Source: Trichosporon coremiiforme (lineage: Eukaryota; Basidiomycota; Tremellomycetes; Trichosporonales; Trichosporonaceae). From it: DNA of 64,000 nucleotides. The notes beneath the pieces were generated by a model. It made no database searches. It was not told the origin of the DNA and saw only the letters and a program-made list of their open reading frames with translations. Below, in pieces: positions 22,097 to 34,421 of this stretch (its first letter is position 1; each line of letters starts with the position of its first letter). The translations under genes and the position numbers were made by a program. The DNA is taken from NCBI GenBank assembly GCA_039545355.1, contig BCJJ01000006.1, forward strand, positions 806,001 through 870,000, in the 5' to 3' direction.

Positions 22097-23556
22097 TTAA
22101 AGGAGACCAGCGTTACGCAGGTTGGCCTGGATGAGGACGTCATGGCAGGCGGAAATGACGAAGGCGAGACCCTTCGTGTCCGTCGCGTCCGTGAAGTGGG
22201 GGTAGACCGTTTTGTCCTTTGCGAGCGCGGTGAAGGTCTCCATGAGGAACTGGGATGCAGCCTTGACGTCGCTCCCGCCCTTGTACTCGGGGAAGAGCAC
22301 GTTGAGGGGCGACTTGGGCAGCTTCTCCCTGAACAGGTCCATCTTGTTCAGGAACAGGATGACAGACGTCTTGAGGAACCACCTGCTGTTCACGACCGAC
22401 TCGAACAGCGTCATCGCCTCGTGCATTCGGTTCACCGTCTCGTCCTCGTACAGCACCTGGTCGTATTCGTTCATCGCGATCAGGAACACGAGCGCGGTCA
22501 CCGACTCGAAGATACCGAGCCACTTTCGTCGCTCGGAACGCTGGCCACCCACGTCGAAGATTCGGTAGTGCAGCTCTCCAATGTGGAAGTGTGTTTCCGT
22601 GATACCCGTCGTCTTGACACGCGCGCGCAGAATGTCCTGGTCTGTCGGCGTGTAGTTCGCCTGCGAGATGCGGTCGACCGCCTCAAAGTAGCTGCCATAA
22701 GCTTCGTCTCACCCTTGGCTAGCAATTGGTCACTCACTACTCAGCCGAGTCGTTCAGCTGCAGCTCGTTCCGCCGAGCGTACGCTGACCGCACGCCCTGG
22801 TCCTGCCACAGCCCCATCACGGCGTCGGCCAGGGCCGGCGGCATGACGCGGCCCTCGACAAGGTCCGGCGCGTTCATGATCGCCTCCCATCGCGCCTTGT
22901 TGGCGCCGTTGATCTGCAGGTCGAAGTGCGCCACTCCCTCGAGCAGCACTCGCATCGACTGCACCGCGTTCGAGTACACAATCTCCCGGTAGCTTTCCCG
23001 CTCTTCCGGGTCGTATGGCCTGGCGAAACGTTAGCGCACGGACCGCACATAAGTCCGCCTCGCAGATTGCTTCAGCCTCTCAACGCCCGGCACGCCCCGC
23101 GATCCCCACGGCTTCAGCCGGAGACAGCCTCTAATCCATGCAAGCCCACTTGGGCCACTGGCCTCATCGACGCCATCAAATTTGATACGTCCATCGCGGT
23201 CCGAGCGCTGAGCAGGCAAGTTAAGCGAGGAGAAGTCTGGACGTACTTGTTGTAGATCAAGCGCATCTGCTTCAGGACGGTCGACTTTCCTGATTCCCCC
23301 GCACCTGTCGTGTCAGCTATGCACTGGAACTCGTGAGCTCACCGAGGAGCAGCATCTTGACCTCCCGCTGCATCTCTTGCCTATCGCGTTTCAGCTGTTC
23401 CTCAATCTCGGCATTGCCTGGGACTAGTCAGTTCCGATAATTAAAGTTTATCAATCGCGACCATAAGTTGCGGATCGTGATCGCGGAATTCCGCACGATT
23501 CAATGCCACTCACGAGTCTTGGCATCGGTATCCTCGACTGATTGCGTGCAACCCAT
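22097..23556 (-). CDS. heterotrimeric G-protein alpha subunit
   Basis: Exons in transcript order: 23556..23514, 23417..23343, 23304..23247, 23019..22738, 22691..22097; 350 aa. The N-terminus MGCTQS fits Gly2 myristoylation and Cys3 palmitoylation. Guanine-binding motifs are present: P-loop GAGESGKST (residues 40-48), switch I RVKTTGITE with the catalytic Arg, switch II DVGGQRSERRKW with the catalytic Gln, and NKMD. The last motif reads TDATDT instead of the usual TCATDT. The C-terminus NLRNAGLL lacks the Cys four from the end that pertussis toxin modifies. The intron after exon 3 (227 nt) is long. The helical domain carries PYDPEERESYREIVYSNAVQ. I cannot say which of the Gpa1/2/3 classes it belongs to. 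Roles in mating or nutrient sensing are inferred from the family. Confidence 0.93.
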
Positions 23557-26316
23557 TTTGAGGGTGTGTCGTTTCGAAAGATGAGAGACGATCAGTCAAA
23601 GGGTCGCAAGCAGTGCTTTAAGATGGTCGTTGTGTGGGTGGACCTTGGCCTTCGGGGTCGAACGGCTAGGGAACTCGGGAAGGGGCGAGATCGGAGAATC
23701 GAGAATCGAGTGTTTGCAATAGGAAGCGATCCTTGTGCAGAGTTAAGACGCCGATGTTTTCGGACGCGGCAGTCGGTATTCCTCCTTTCGGTGCTGTGCG
23801 CGACGGAGTCGACGTCGATGAGTGACAGAGAGTTCTAGAGCGAAGAACGGATCAAGCAGAAAGAAGATGGTTCGGAAGACGGCGCTGCTCTCTTGAGATT
23901 CGTTTCGGGGCCGGCTAAGAACGCAACTGCGCGGTGCTCTGCAAGGATACAGGAATCAAGGAAAACGATGTGAGGCGTCAAGGGTCTCAGAAAAGCCACA
24001 CTGAAAGCCACTCCAACGCCCAGCTCGTAAGAAACCGACGGGTTCCAAGATGTCGGTGGGGATCCAGCCTGCAGCAACCAGCTGAAGCCTACTTACGGCA
24101 CGAATCGGATCTCTGGAATTGATCCGATGCACAGGGGTCACTGGGCGTTCCTCCAAGGCCGAGCTGAGCTGCAACCCTGGATTCGCGAGGGTCGTCAGGT
24201 GCGTCGCGAGAGCAAGTCGAGGTCGCTCGGTACCTGTGGCTGCGTTTGAACAGAGCGCGGGTCCTGCTATTGGCGGCGGCAGAGAAACAGGAAAACGTTG
24301 GAATGCAAGTGTTCGGCACAGTCACGGCGACGCTAAAAGGTTGCTCAGCAAGGGCCAGGCGAACAGGGTGAAATCGGAAAACGGCCAAGTGCTGGGCAAG
24401 GTCGACAGGGAAGACCTGTTTCGACAATAAAGATTACGGGAGATAGCGATGTGCGCTGGTAGGCTGCTAGCCGGAGGACAGGGTCGCAGGTTCGGGGTTG
24501 TCGGGGTCGAGGATTGAGGATTGAGAACGTGTGGGTGCGCCGTGGTGCTGACGCCAGCGATGGACTCGGGCAGACGGTGATGTTTAAATGACAAGATGGC
24601 CGGACGGCGACGAGGGCGACCTCTTTGATGGGAGGGAGGGAAGAAGCAAAGAGGGCCGCCGCAACAATAGCATGTGGGACACTAGGCATAGGCCGATACG
24701 GCGGATCCGACTATGGCCATAGGTCGCCGCTAGCAGCACTCAGCAAGGCTGGCCGTTCACCTCTGTAACCAACAATGGAATCTCGAGCCAGCGTGCCGGC
24801 GTGCATGATACAAGTGGAAACGTGCAAGAGAGTGACGTCTCACGTCTCACCCACCCCCAGCAGCCCGTCCCGTGGGCCGCTGCTGCTGTTGTGCCCGTAG
24901 AACCAGGATATAGGCCGTCGGCCCAGCGTAGGCCTCTTGCCGCTTGGCCCGGCGCGATGGTGTACCCTTAGACCGTCCAGGAGAGTAGCGTGCCAGGATG
25001 CCATACGAACAATAGATGCCGGACGGTTTCAATGGGGTCACCCTTCAGTGTGGCTTGTGGGTTCCGACGAGTCTGGGATTATCGCTGGCTGGTCGGCTAC
25101 ACCGCGCTGGTAGCTTGTAGGCCGTAGAGGCTTGTTTGCGAGGACTCGCCGTAGACGGCATCCTGGGGATGTACAGGGCCGAGCATGAGCATGGAGCGTC
25201 GAGGGAAGAGGACGAGCGTTGGATGAGAAGACTTCGCGAGCGCAGGGGGCAGGGAAGGAAGAAAGAAAGGAAGGAAGGAAGGAAGGAAGGAAGGAAGGAA
25301 CGGAGGAACGAGTGGCAAACCTGGGCCCCTGGGTGAGGCGGCAGGGCAGCACCCCAAGCCAAGGCGTTCGAGCTGGGCGCACGGGGACGCTGCAGCGCGC
25401 GCCACCTGCAGCGAGCAGCGCGATGCTCCGGACTCATTGTGGGGTGATGTGCAAGACGGCGCGATCCGTGCACTGCACAGGGCGTTACCACCTCTTCCAG
25501 CACTCGTTGACACGGCGCACAGAGCCCCGCTCCTCCTCGTCGCAGATGTGATCATCGCGCCGGTGAATCTCGAATGAATACAAGGGAGCCGTACAAACCG
25601 TCGCATTTGTAGCGGCACGCCGTAGCGGCCGTCGGTGCGTCGGTCTCAGTGTCGCTCCGGCCTTGCGCCTCAGTGCGCCGTGTCAGACCGATACGGCCTC
25701 TCCTCCCTTCTAGCCCCCCTGGTACAGCTTCTGTCTGAGTTTGCCGGTGATGAGCACGACCTGGTCATCCTAGACAGCATGCCAGAGCTGCTGCGGCCGC
25801 TGTGAGTTCCACGCCAGGGCTTCCTTCCCGCGTCAAGCCACTTGCAACTGCAGTTTTACGGAGATCACTCCTTCCACTTCTTAGCTCTCACCTGCGGCAC
25901 TTCACAGTGTTGTTGTTACCTGAACGACCCACTCTCGCCACTACTGCTCGGTCTCCGGTTCACGTAGCCACCGCCGTCGGGAACACCCCCTCACGCCCTC
26001 CTCCTCTTCGTTAGCGATGCGGCGCTGTCCACCATGCCACCATGAATCATGCAGGAGTGGATCAGCAATTGATTCTTGCGCCCCAACCTTTGCTTTGCTG
26101 ATATCTCCTCGATAACGAGCTGAAATGCCACAGCATTCAAATCACGTGAGTCCATCCAATAATGACGTACTCGGATGTGACCGAACGTTTGGCTCTGAAC
26201 ATGGCGAATTCGCCGAAGCTCGATGGTCGTCTCGCATGGGTCATATCGTTACCTCGTGGGCTAGCTCGGTCTCCAGGTTTGCATCGCAACATCCCCCAAT
26301 CCCATCCCCATCCAGC
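23557..26316. other. long divergent intergenic region, no gene recognised
   Basis: A stretch of about 2.7 kb lies between two divergent genes. Six-frame reading shows only short ORFs of biased composition. A GGAA microsatellite is listed separately. The left part may be a long G-alpha 5' leader. In-frame upstream ATGs of the peptidase gene lie at 26125 and 26236. Confidence 0.45.
25252..25300. repeat. GGAA/GAAA microsatellite
   Basis: About ten tandem copies of GGAA, with GAAA variants at the left. The tract is purine-only on the + strand. Confidence 0.9.
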
Positions 26317-28742
26317 ATGGGCAAACCTGAAGAGAACGACTTGCCTCCGCCCAGCACCGCGCCGACGAGTAGGCGTCCGTCCTGGCGCACCGTCGCGCGC
26401 TTCGCGGCACTGGCCTATGTCGCCGGCAACCTTGCCCCGATTGCGTGGGACTACGCCGAGCTGGCCCTCACCCGGCCCACGCCTGCGACCAAGCCCATTA
26501 CCCTCGCAGACGCAGAGGACATCTACCTGAAAGTCCCCAGCAATGAGAGCCTCTACAAGCTCTCGCACAAGTACACGGCGCACGCGCACCCGGCCGGCAG
26601 TGGTTGGGACTTCGTTACAGCCCTGCAAGTAAAGAATGACTGGGAGCGCGCCCTGGGCTTGCCAGAGACAGGACCGACTGAGAAAATCTACGAGGCCGGC
26701 TCCCCCGAGTCGCAGCACGCGCTGCGCAAGGGCAGCCAGCTGGACGTGTGGATCGACACTTACTACCCCGTCATGAACACGCCCGTGTCCTCTTCAGTCG
26801 CACTGCTGACTGAACCGGTGTATCGCCCGAGTCTGCGCGAAGCCGTCCTCGAGAAGGACCCGTACTCCGTCTTGGCCGACGAGGTGCGCTCCTTCCACGG
26901 CCTCAGCGTTGACGGCCATGTGAGCTCCGAGTACATCTACGCCGGGTACGGGCGCAAGGTCGACTTTGACCTTTTGCAGCAGAAGGGCCTCGACTTCAAG
27001 GGAAAAGTGGTGCTCGTCAAGTACGGTGGTGTGTTCCGCGGCCTGAAAGTTAAGGCGGCACAGGAGGCTGGCGCTGCCGCCGTCATCATCTTCACGGATC
27101 CCGGAGACGACGGAGACATCCAGGAGACAAAGGGGTACAAGCCGTACCCCGACGGCCCTGCCCGTGTACCCTCGAGTGTGCAGCGCGGCAGTGTCCAGTT
27201 CGTAAGTATCATCTTCATGATTACTCACTGTGTGCAATTGCTGACGAGCAGCTGTCAAAGTATCCCGGCGACCCGACGACGCCCGGCATCCCAGCATACA
27301 AGAACGCGACGCGCGAGACGGGCGGTAACTTCCCCTCGATCCCCAGTCTGCCCATGTCGTACGAGGACGTGATCCCGATCCTGCAAGCTCTGAACGGGCA
27401 CGGCCTGAAGCCTTCCGACCTGGACGAGTCCTTCGACGGCGGCCTCCGCCACCGCGGCGTAGAGTACTTCACGGGCCCGTCTTCCGTGCACCTGCACGTC
27501 GTGAACCGGGTCAACACGCGCGTCATGCCCGTCTGGAACGTGATGGCTCGTATTCCGGGCTCATCCCCGGAAACCATTGTCATGGGCAACCACCGCGATG
27601 CCTGGGTGCTTGGCGCGTCTGATCCTAATGCGGGCACGGCGAGCCAGACGGAACTCGCCAAGGGCCTTGGCGTCCTGCTGAAGAAGGGCTGGAAGCCTCA
27701 GAGGACGGTGATGTTGGCATCCTGGGACGCGGAGGAGTATGGCCTCATCGGAAGCACCGAGTTTGCAGAAGACTTTGAGGACTGGATCCAGGACCGCGTC
27801 ACGGCGTACCTCAACCTCGACAGCAGTGTCAGCGGACAGCACTTCCACGCCGGGGCTAGTCCCAGCTTGGCACACCTCGTCAAGGGCGCAGCCGAGAGGG
27901 TGCAGCGCGGCAACTCTTCGGTGTGGGACACACCTCTCCCCGAGTCCGAGCTCTCGGCCCTTGGTCGCGGGAACGCCGACCTGACCGCGGCGTCGGTTGC
28001 CAGCCTGGGTCTCTCTGCGCCGAGGACGGAGGCTGCCGGCGGTACTGGTGTCCGTCCCCTGGGCTCCGGGAGCGACTACACGGCCTTCCTGCAGCGGTGC
28101 GGCGTCGCGTCCACTGACTTCGGCTACGGTTCCTCCCTCAAGTCGCCCGTGTACCACTACCACAGCGTGTATGACAATCTGCACTGGATGAAGATGTACG
28201 GCGACCCATCCTTCCAGAAACACAAGGAGGCTGCTCAGATCCTGGGCCTGCTCGTTCTCCGCCTTTCTGAACAGACCATCTTGCCCCTGAACACGACGCA
28301 GTACTGCCAGGACTTGCATGGTTACTACGCCCAAGTTGAGAAGCTGCGCGACGACTCGGGACTCAAGGTCCACCTGAACAACCTCAGGGGCGCTATCACG
28401 CGTTTGACCGAGGCGAGCGAGAACCTCGACCGTACGCGGACCGAACTGGAAAAACTGCTGAAGAAGGGCAGGAAGGATGAAGAGCTCATGAAGCAGGTCG
28501 CACTCGTTAATACCAAACTGAGAAAGTTTGAGAGCGGATTCCTCCACAAGAACGGCATCCCTGATCGCGAGTGGTACAAGCACTTCGTTGTCGCCCCGGG
28601 CAAGTGGCTCGGATACGGCGCCACCACCTTCCCCGCCCTTACCGAGGCCATTATCTTCGACAAGGACAAGGACAAGGGCCAGTTCCAGGCCGACTTGCTC
28701 GCCGGTCTTCTTGACGGGCTTGCGATCGAGCTGCAGAGGTAG
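26317..28742 (+). CDS. M28 zinc peptidase, glutamate carboxypeptidase II-like (Vps70/TfR family)
   Basis: Exons 26317..27201 and 27252..28742; 791 aa from this start. It is a type II membrane protein: a short basic tail, then a signal anchor (VARFAALAYVAGNLAPIAW, residues ~27-45). A protease-associated domain follows (KGKVVLVKYGGVFRGLKVKA). The peptidase core has all expected di-zinc ligands and the catalytic Glu: NHRDAW, ASDPNAGTAS, WDAEEYGLIGS, YLNLDSS, and YHYHSVYDN. A TfR-like helical dimerisation domain ends the protein (YAQVEKLRDDSG onward). The full ligand set argues for an active enzyme, unlike transferrin receptors. Possible starts at 26125 and 26236 are in frame; 26317 was chosen because MGKPEEND leads straight into the anchor. 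A GTGAGT after the first few codons of the 26125 frame leaves an upstream intron possible. Vacuolar or cell-surface location is inferred. Confidence 0.88.
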
Positions 28743-28969
28743 TCACAATCTAGTCAGACGTAAAAGAATGTCAAATGCAAAAGAATTGAAGCCAAGATGC
28801 AGTAAAGATGTAACAAACACGTGTCCTCTAGAACCAAAAGAAGAGAGAAAGAAACAAGATGTCATACGAGCCAGAGGGCCACGTTGATCCAACTCGCGTC
28901 GTCACCGACGACGGTCGCGTCGCTGTCCTCGTCGTCGTCCTCGTCCCCGAAGTACCCCGCGTAGCTTTT

Positions 28970-30999
28970 CTAAACAAGCTCGAGGTACTTCTCGGGTGTC
29001 GTGAGGGCCGGGTTGACGGCGCGGCGGTCGTCGACGACGCCCTCGTTCGCGCGGACCCAGGAGGGCACCTGCGGGCGCCCGATGGACGCCGCGACAATGT
29101 TCTTCCAGCGGGTTGGCTTGGCGAAGGGGTTGTACGGGCGCGTCGTCGCCTTGAATAAGTTGCGCGACGCGGACGCGCGGATCTGCTCAATTGTCGTGAG
29201 GTTGTACAGCAGCAGTCGGATGTGGTACCAGAACAGGAACAGGATGGGCGGAAGCACGAGAATGCCGAGGATGAACGACACAGCCGCGCCCGGCGAGTCC
29301 TGCAGCGCCTGCTTGAAGCTGACGTGTTCGTGGTGGCAGATCATCGAGAAGTGGATCGCACTGAACACGACAATGTAGATGTCCGTGATGGCGGCAGTTA
29401 CAACGAACACGATGAACGAAAAGTAGTTGCGTTGTCCAATGCACCCGTGCAGGTACGCGCAGTGGTGGTCGATCCCCTCGACACAGTTGCCACATAACCG
29501 GCAGTGGCTGCAGCGCGGCGGGCGGTACGACTTGCACGTCTCACAGTACTTGCACGAGATCTTGTCCTTGCCGTCCGGGCCGACACGAATTTCGCGCGGG
29601 TTCGCCTCCCAGTACACATCGACGGGGGTGTATGGCGGGTCGGGGTCGAGCTGCCGCGGTAAGATTCCAGGCTCGCGGAATGACGCCGCGATCATCGATG
29701 ACACCGTCAGGCCGAACAGGTACACGAAGACGATCGTGATCGCGATGCCCGCGCCCTTCGCCATGCCGTACTCGTGGCCGTGGACCCAGAGCCACGCACC
29801 TGTCGTGCCGAGCCACACGCCAGAGATGCCTAAGATGATGATGATCGAACCGATGAAGTTGACGGGCGAGTCGCCGCCAGTCATGAGGAGGCCGCCGCAG
29901 AGCCAAGTCGAGCTCTTGTTCTCAAAGTTCTTGTACCGCCGCGTCTTGGTCGCGACGAGAGCAGACTGCTCGGGAGCGTCCGGGTACGTCTTCTGCGACA
30001 CCTTGCGCAGCGTTGCCGGGCTCTTCTCCGTCGACATCGAGTTAGAGCGGACAGTGTCGACCAGGTGGTCACTAGACAGGTCTCGCCGCGGGGCATGCGT
30101 CGGCGAGCTCTGGTCGTCCTCCCAGGTGGCAGCATGTCCCTCGATGCTCTCCCCTGGCCGGGTGGGAGTGTCCGGATGCCCGGGAGCGATGCGGCTGAGA
30201 CGGGGTGTCATAGCCGGGGATAGGTCGTTAGCTACCGAAATGGACGCCGCCGCCGCCGGGGCGGGTCCCGTCGGGGATGCCGCACGCTGGGCGGCGGCTG
30301 GTCGTGGCGGGGCCGAGGCGGAGGTGGAAAAATGCGAAGCGGTCGTCGGGGGAGCCGGCGGCGGCTCGATGGAGATGTGCGAGAAGGCGCTCTCGCCCGT
30401 GGGCGTTGTGGCATCGAACCCACCGACGGTTCGTGGCTCGGATGCGAGACCGGTCGTAGACACAGTCGTATACCGCTCCCGCGTCTCCAACCGACGGGCG
30501 GCAGCGGGCTTCTGCGGTGCGAGAAATCCTCGGGGGGTCGGCAGCGGAACAGAGCCTCGCGACGGTGACCGGAAGTTGGAAAAGCTTGTCTCGGATGGGG
30601 TAGCGGACAATGGTCGTGGTCCGGTAGTGTTAGAGATGGTCCGTGCCCGCGGCGTGTCGCTGGCACTCTGACCCATGACTGGGGACTCGACATTGTACTG
30701 ATGAATTCGTCAGCTTCCGTTCGGATTACGTGGGAGAGTCGCGCGAGGGTGAGCGGCATGCGATGCAAGACACGTATTGTGTTTATTACACAAGGCTATC
30801 GCAGATCGGAGAGTCTACTCACGTAGCGCCTTGTCCCCTCGAGTGAGTCACGCTTGGCACCCGCGGCGCCGAGAGGGGACACGGAGTCGTCTTCCTCCTG
30901 GGAGTGCAGGCTGGAGCGGCGGGTCACAGTGATCTGGGCTCTCCTCGAGGGGAGAGAGAGGCCGTGTGGCTCCTGGGAGGGGCCGGGGTTGAGGCCCAT
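28970..30999 (-). CDS. ERF2: Erf2-like DHHC palmitoyltransferase
   Basis: Exons in transcript order: 30999..30823 and 30697..28970; 634 aa. DHHC enzymes attach palmitate to cysteines; yeast Erf2 with Erf4 modifies Ras at the ER. The long N-terminal half is Ser/Pro/Thr-rich and probably disordered. Two membrane spans (FIGSIIIILGISGVWLGTTG, AIVFVYLFGLTVSSMIAA region) precede the cysteine-rich domain CKYCETCKSYRPPRCSHC and CRLCGNCVEGIDHHC. The catalytic DHHC is intact and followed by AYLHGCIGQRNYFSF. Two more spans follow (FIVFVVTAAITDIYIVVFSA, AAVSFILGILVLPPILFLFW), then TTIEQIRAS, the TTxE motif of the family. The upstream block VDVYWEANPREIRVGPDGKD resembles Erf2. It is convergent with the peptidase gene, 227 bp apart. 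Confidence 0.9.
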
Positions 31000-31753
31000 G
31001 GCGAAGAATAGATGTCGATGCGATGGTCGGGGCTGAAGGTTTTGATGAAAGTGGGTGAAGGACGAAGGAGGAGGGTGGAGGTTTTAAGGTCGTGTCAACA
31101 AGTTAGGCCATGCGTTGCCACCTAGTAACGAGACTTGGGTGACGGCTGGCCGGGGGAAGTGTGAGAGAGCGTGAGGTGTTGGTAGTGGCGGGGGTAAAGA
31201 GATTAAGGAGAAAGGAGAAAGGGGACAAGTACAAGGAGCAAAGACGAAAAGGGAGGGAGAAGGAGGATGTTGATGGTGCAGAAGCTGGTTAGAACATCTT
31301 CGATCGGTCTTTGAGGCGGCTCGCAGCAGAGAGTAGAGCGGCAGCGTCTAGTCCTTGGCCAGAGTGTGCTTTAGTGCCTTGGTGGAATCCCTTAACGGGA
31401 GCAGGGACAGGCGGTGGATGGCCGGGCACCTTGCCAAGGGGTTCGCCAGTAGAGCCAGCTTGAATTCGGCAACAAAACGGCTCAAGACCCTGGCCGGCCT
31501 GCCAGAAGGGTCTGAAACTACAACGCGATGCACAGATCGATCGAGCGAGGACATCCATTCCATCTCCGTGATTCCAGACTGCGATAACGTGCTGCTAGTC
31601 ATAGCCATGTGCCACACTCGGGTATACGTGGTACCTATGACACAGTGGGCGCTCGCTCGACCGACGCCATGTACGCGCTGGAACATCCATCCATCGACTT
31701 CCATCCAGCACTCCTCGACTCGACCCACACCCAGCAGCACAATCCCTTTCACA
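31000..31753. other. divergent intergenic region, DHHC / TRAP-alpha genes
   Basis: A purine-rich leader lies next to the DHHC gene (about 31150-31270). No gene was recognised. An upstream signal-peptide exon for the TRAP-alpha-like gene was looked for here and not found. Confidence 0.4.
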
Positions 31754-32753
31754 ATGAGTAAGCTTGAAGCCTGTCGGTCTTGAAGCTGACCGCAGACGAC
31801 GAATTCCAGGTCACCGCGACCTTCCTCAATGACAACCCTGAGAACCGTGAGTCGGCGAGCATGCTGCCCGAATCACCTGGATCTTCTAGCTAACGGCAGT
31901 GGTCTACAATGGCCAGAGCAACCCCATGGTTGTGACGATTTCGAACAAGGGCCAGAACAACTATACGATCGTTGGCTCGTCTTCCTCGTTCCATGACCCC
32001 GTCAAGCACTGGAAGCTGCTCAAGAATGGCACCACGACCAAGCACAAGCAGGCGCTGAACGCTGGCGAGAACTTCACCGTCCCCTACAACGTGTACAGCG
32101 AGTGAGTACAACAGCACGAGGCTAGACCAGGTGTGGCACGTGGAGGATGGCGTGGGTCGGAGAAGCTTGCGGAATCCTTATCTGAACCACTGTCGCACGA
32201 CCTGTGGCATTCCCCGGCGTCTCTTCCTCGGTCATCACACCGCGGGTGTCTTATTCGGTCAAGCAACTGGCTTGTCGTCGTCCTCCAACGAGCTTACTTC
32301 TCGTTGGACGTAGCTAACCCCAGGTTCAAACCGCAGGACCTCGGCCTCACGGTGTGGGTCGACCTGAAGAACGGCAAGGAGACGACTCGCGTGACGGCGT
32401 ACAACCAGACGATTTCGGTCCAGGAGCCCTCCTCCAACTCGTTCGACGTTGCCGGTATTCTGGCCTGGGTTCTGTTCCTTCTCGGCGTCGTCGGTCTCCT
32501 CTGGCTCGGCTCGCTCGTGTACTTTGGCAAGAACGAGGCGAAGCGCAACAAGCGCCATGGCGACGCCGAGCTCCGCGCCTCGGAGCGCGCTAAGGCGGCC
32601 GCCAAGACCCCCGTCGTCGTCAAGGGAGGGTACGAGGAGGAGTGGATTCCCACGCAGCACATCAAGGTCCGCAAGGCTGGCGTCACAAGCGATGACGGCA
32701 CGAGCGGAGCCGAGAGCGAGGGCAAGACCCGCCGGAGGAAGGGTAGGAAGTAA
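31754..32753 (+). CDS. IRC22: TRAP-alpha / Irc22-like ER membrane protein
   Basis: Exons 31754..31757, 31796..31846, 31900..32101, 32324..32753; 228 aa. The animal protein (SSR1) is part of the translocon-associated complex; yeast Irc22 is its relative. The lumenal part has a beta-sandwich look: PMVVTISNKGQNNYTIVGSS, GENFTVPYNVYSE and DLGLTVWVDLKNGKET. One membrane span follows (VAGILAWVLFLLGVVGLLWL), then a basic cytosolic tail with EEEWIPTQHIKVRK, comparable to the Irc22 tail, and a Lys/Arg-rich end. The first exon contributes only ATG plus one base. Read this way the protein starts MNDEFQVTATFLND and has no signal peptide, which is unexpected for the family; an unseen upstream exon is possible. 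The third intron (222 nt) is long. Exons 2-4 are well supported. Confidence 0.75.
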
Positions 32754-33148
32754 GCGTATTCCAGGGTTTCATGCAATCATTCCTTTGTCATACGGAGCTG
32801 CGGAGTCAGCGGAGCAGCGAAGAGTGAAGAACGGCGTTCCATAAAACCAAATCAGTGGGAAGCGAGGAACGTTGCTCTGACACGGGCGTGGGGCACCGGA
32901 AGAACGATGCGGAGCTGAAACATCACTTGCTTGATATGGACAGTTCGAATAATGTTGCAGCAGTCTGACTTCCAGCTGACACCCTGCTCGACTTGTGACA
33001 TCGAGATTCCCACAACTTAGCCATGTCTCGTGCTTGGCATCTAAGCCACAAACTGCCTCACTCAGCGCCTGTCAACCTATCGCCGTGGTCATGTTTCGCC
33101 GGGTTTGAGTGGTTCATGTTTTGCATCTGATTCCCTTCTTTCTCCACT
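32754..33148. other. convergent intergenic region
   Basis: The 3' ends of the TRAP-alpha-like and Mam33 genes meet here. No further feature was recognised. Confidence 0.5.
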
Positions 33149-34421
33149 TTACGCCTTGATGAAGTCCTTGACGCCGGCGAGCCAGGAGATGTAGTCCTTC
33201 TGCTCCTTGTACTCGCAGTACTGGACGATGAAGTTGGCTGTGGGAGTCAGCTTGCCTCGCTTGTCTCATGGTAGCTCCGCCATCTTCCCGCGTCCGAGTC
33301 GGCCTCGGGCTACCGCCCTCAGCGCCACACTTACAGAGAGCCTCGTCAACGCCGCGTTCGGCAAGGTATCCGGCAAACGCATCCTGGACGCTCGTGTCGA
33401 GCGTGTCGTAGTGCGGGCCCATGTAGAGGGAACGGCGGGTCCAGTCGGCGTCGGCGCCCGTCTTCTCGGCCAGCGCCTTGTCGTAAATCGCAACGTTGGT
33501 GATCTCGAATCCGTCGGGGTGCGCGCCGAGGTCGATCAGAAGCGACTTGGGCGACGACGACTTGGACAGCAGGCACGTCGTCGTGATGCACGGGGGCGAG
33601 ACGCCATCAATCGCCTCGCCGTTCGAGTCGACGCCGTCCATCGGCTCAGACTCATCGAGGTCAGAGACCTGGAACGTGAGCTTGATGCTGTCGTTAGCTC
33701 GTACCATCCCCGAAAGAAAACTGCCGGTCGTGTATCGCCCGCTCGCCACTGTGCTCGCGGCGACGGGGCGCAGATCTGCCGCACACAACGCATCCTGTAC
33801 ACACGCTCGCGGGCCTGTTCGCAGGTACCGACAGAGGCTAAGGATGACAACTGGCGCTGCTGCTCCTGGGATAACTCACGTCTCGTCACCGAACTTGCGG
33901 GTCAGGACGACGTCGTCGTTGGCGGGCTCATCGGCGAGCGACCAGACACCTTCGTTCAGGAGCTCCTTGAGGAAGGCGGGCTTCTCGTCAGAGGCGGCCT
34001 CAGTCTCGTAAGCGTGCTCGGACGCAAGGGCAGCAGCAAGCTCGCCGTCGCCTGATGGTTAGCTATTCGCGCATTTCGTCAAGCTGCTCCGCTCCTCCGG
34101 GCTATTGGCATCCTCTCTCGTGCTCTGCTGCCTAGGTATGCCTAAGACGAGCTGGGGCACAGTTCGAACCAAGCTGTACGGCAGGACAGCAGGGCAGAGA
34201 GAGAAGAAGTCGAGGCTGAAGCCGGAAGAAGGTAGGCTGCAGACGCCTATGCGGGGCCGCTTAAAAGAAGCCGCTCGAAACTCACTCTCGCCGCTTCCAC
34301 GGACGGGGAACGAGACGGAGAACGCGCGCATGGCGACGGGGCGGGCCGCGATGGCGACGCGCGCGACCTGGGCAGCGCGGACCGAACGGAGAGCGGGGCG
34401 GAGGGCACGGAGGGCGGACAT
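33149..34421 (-). CDS. MAM33: mitochondrial matrix acidic protein, Mam33/p32 family
   Basis: Exons in transcript order: 34421..34286, 34051..33880, 33687..33335, 33237..33149; 249 aa. p32/Mam33 forms acidic trimers in the matrix and supports mitochondrial gene expression. The Arg/Ala-rich presequence (LRALRPALRSVRAAQVARVA) is followed by a FSVSF-type cleavage region. The body is acidic, with KLTFQVSDLDESEPMDGVDS, SLLIDLGAHPDGFEITNVAI, the characteristic YMGPHYDTLDTSVQDAFAGY-LAERG block, and the C-terminal YKEQKDYISWLAGVKDFIKA. Introns 1 (234 nt) and 2 (192 nt) are longer than the local norm. The last join gives DEALSNFIVQYCEY, matching the family. Confidence 0.93.

Noticed and set aside
23557..26316. 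Possible extra genes between the G-alpha and peptidase genes
   Set aside because: All ORFs are short, of biased composition and without splice-joined conserved motifs.
34150..34190. GTTCGAACC resembling a tRNA T arm
   Set aside because: No acceptor or anticodon stem can be paired around it; it lies in the first intron of the Mam33 gene.
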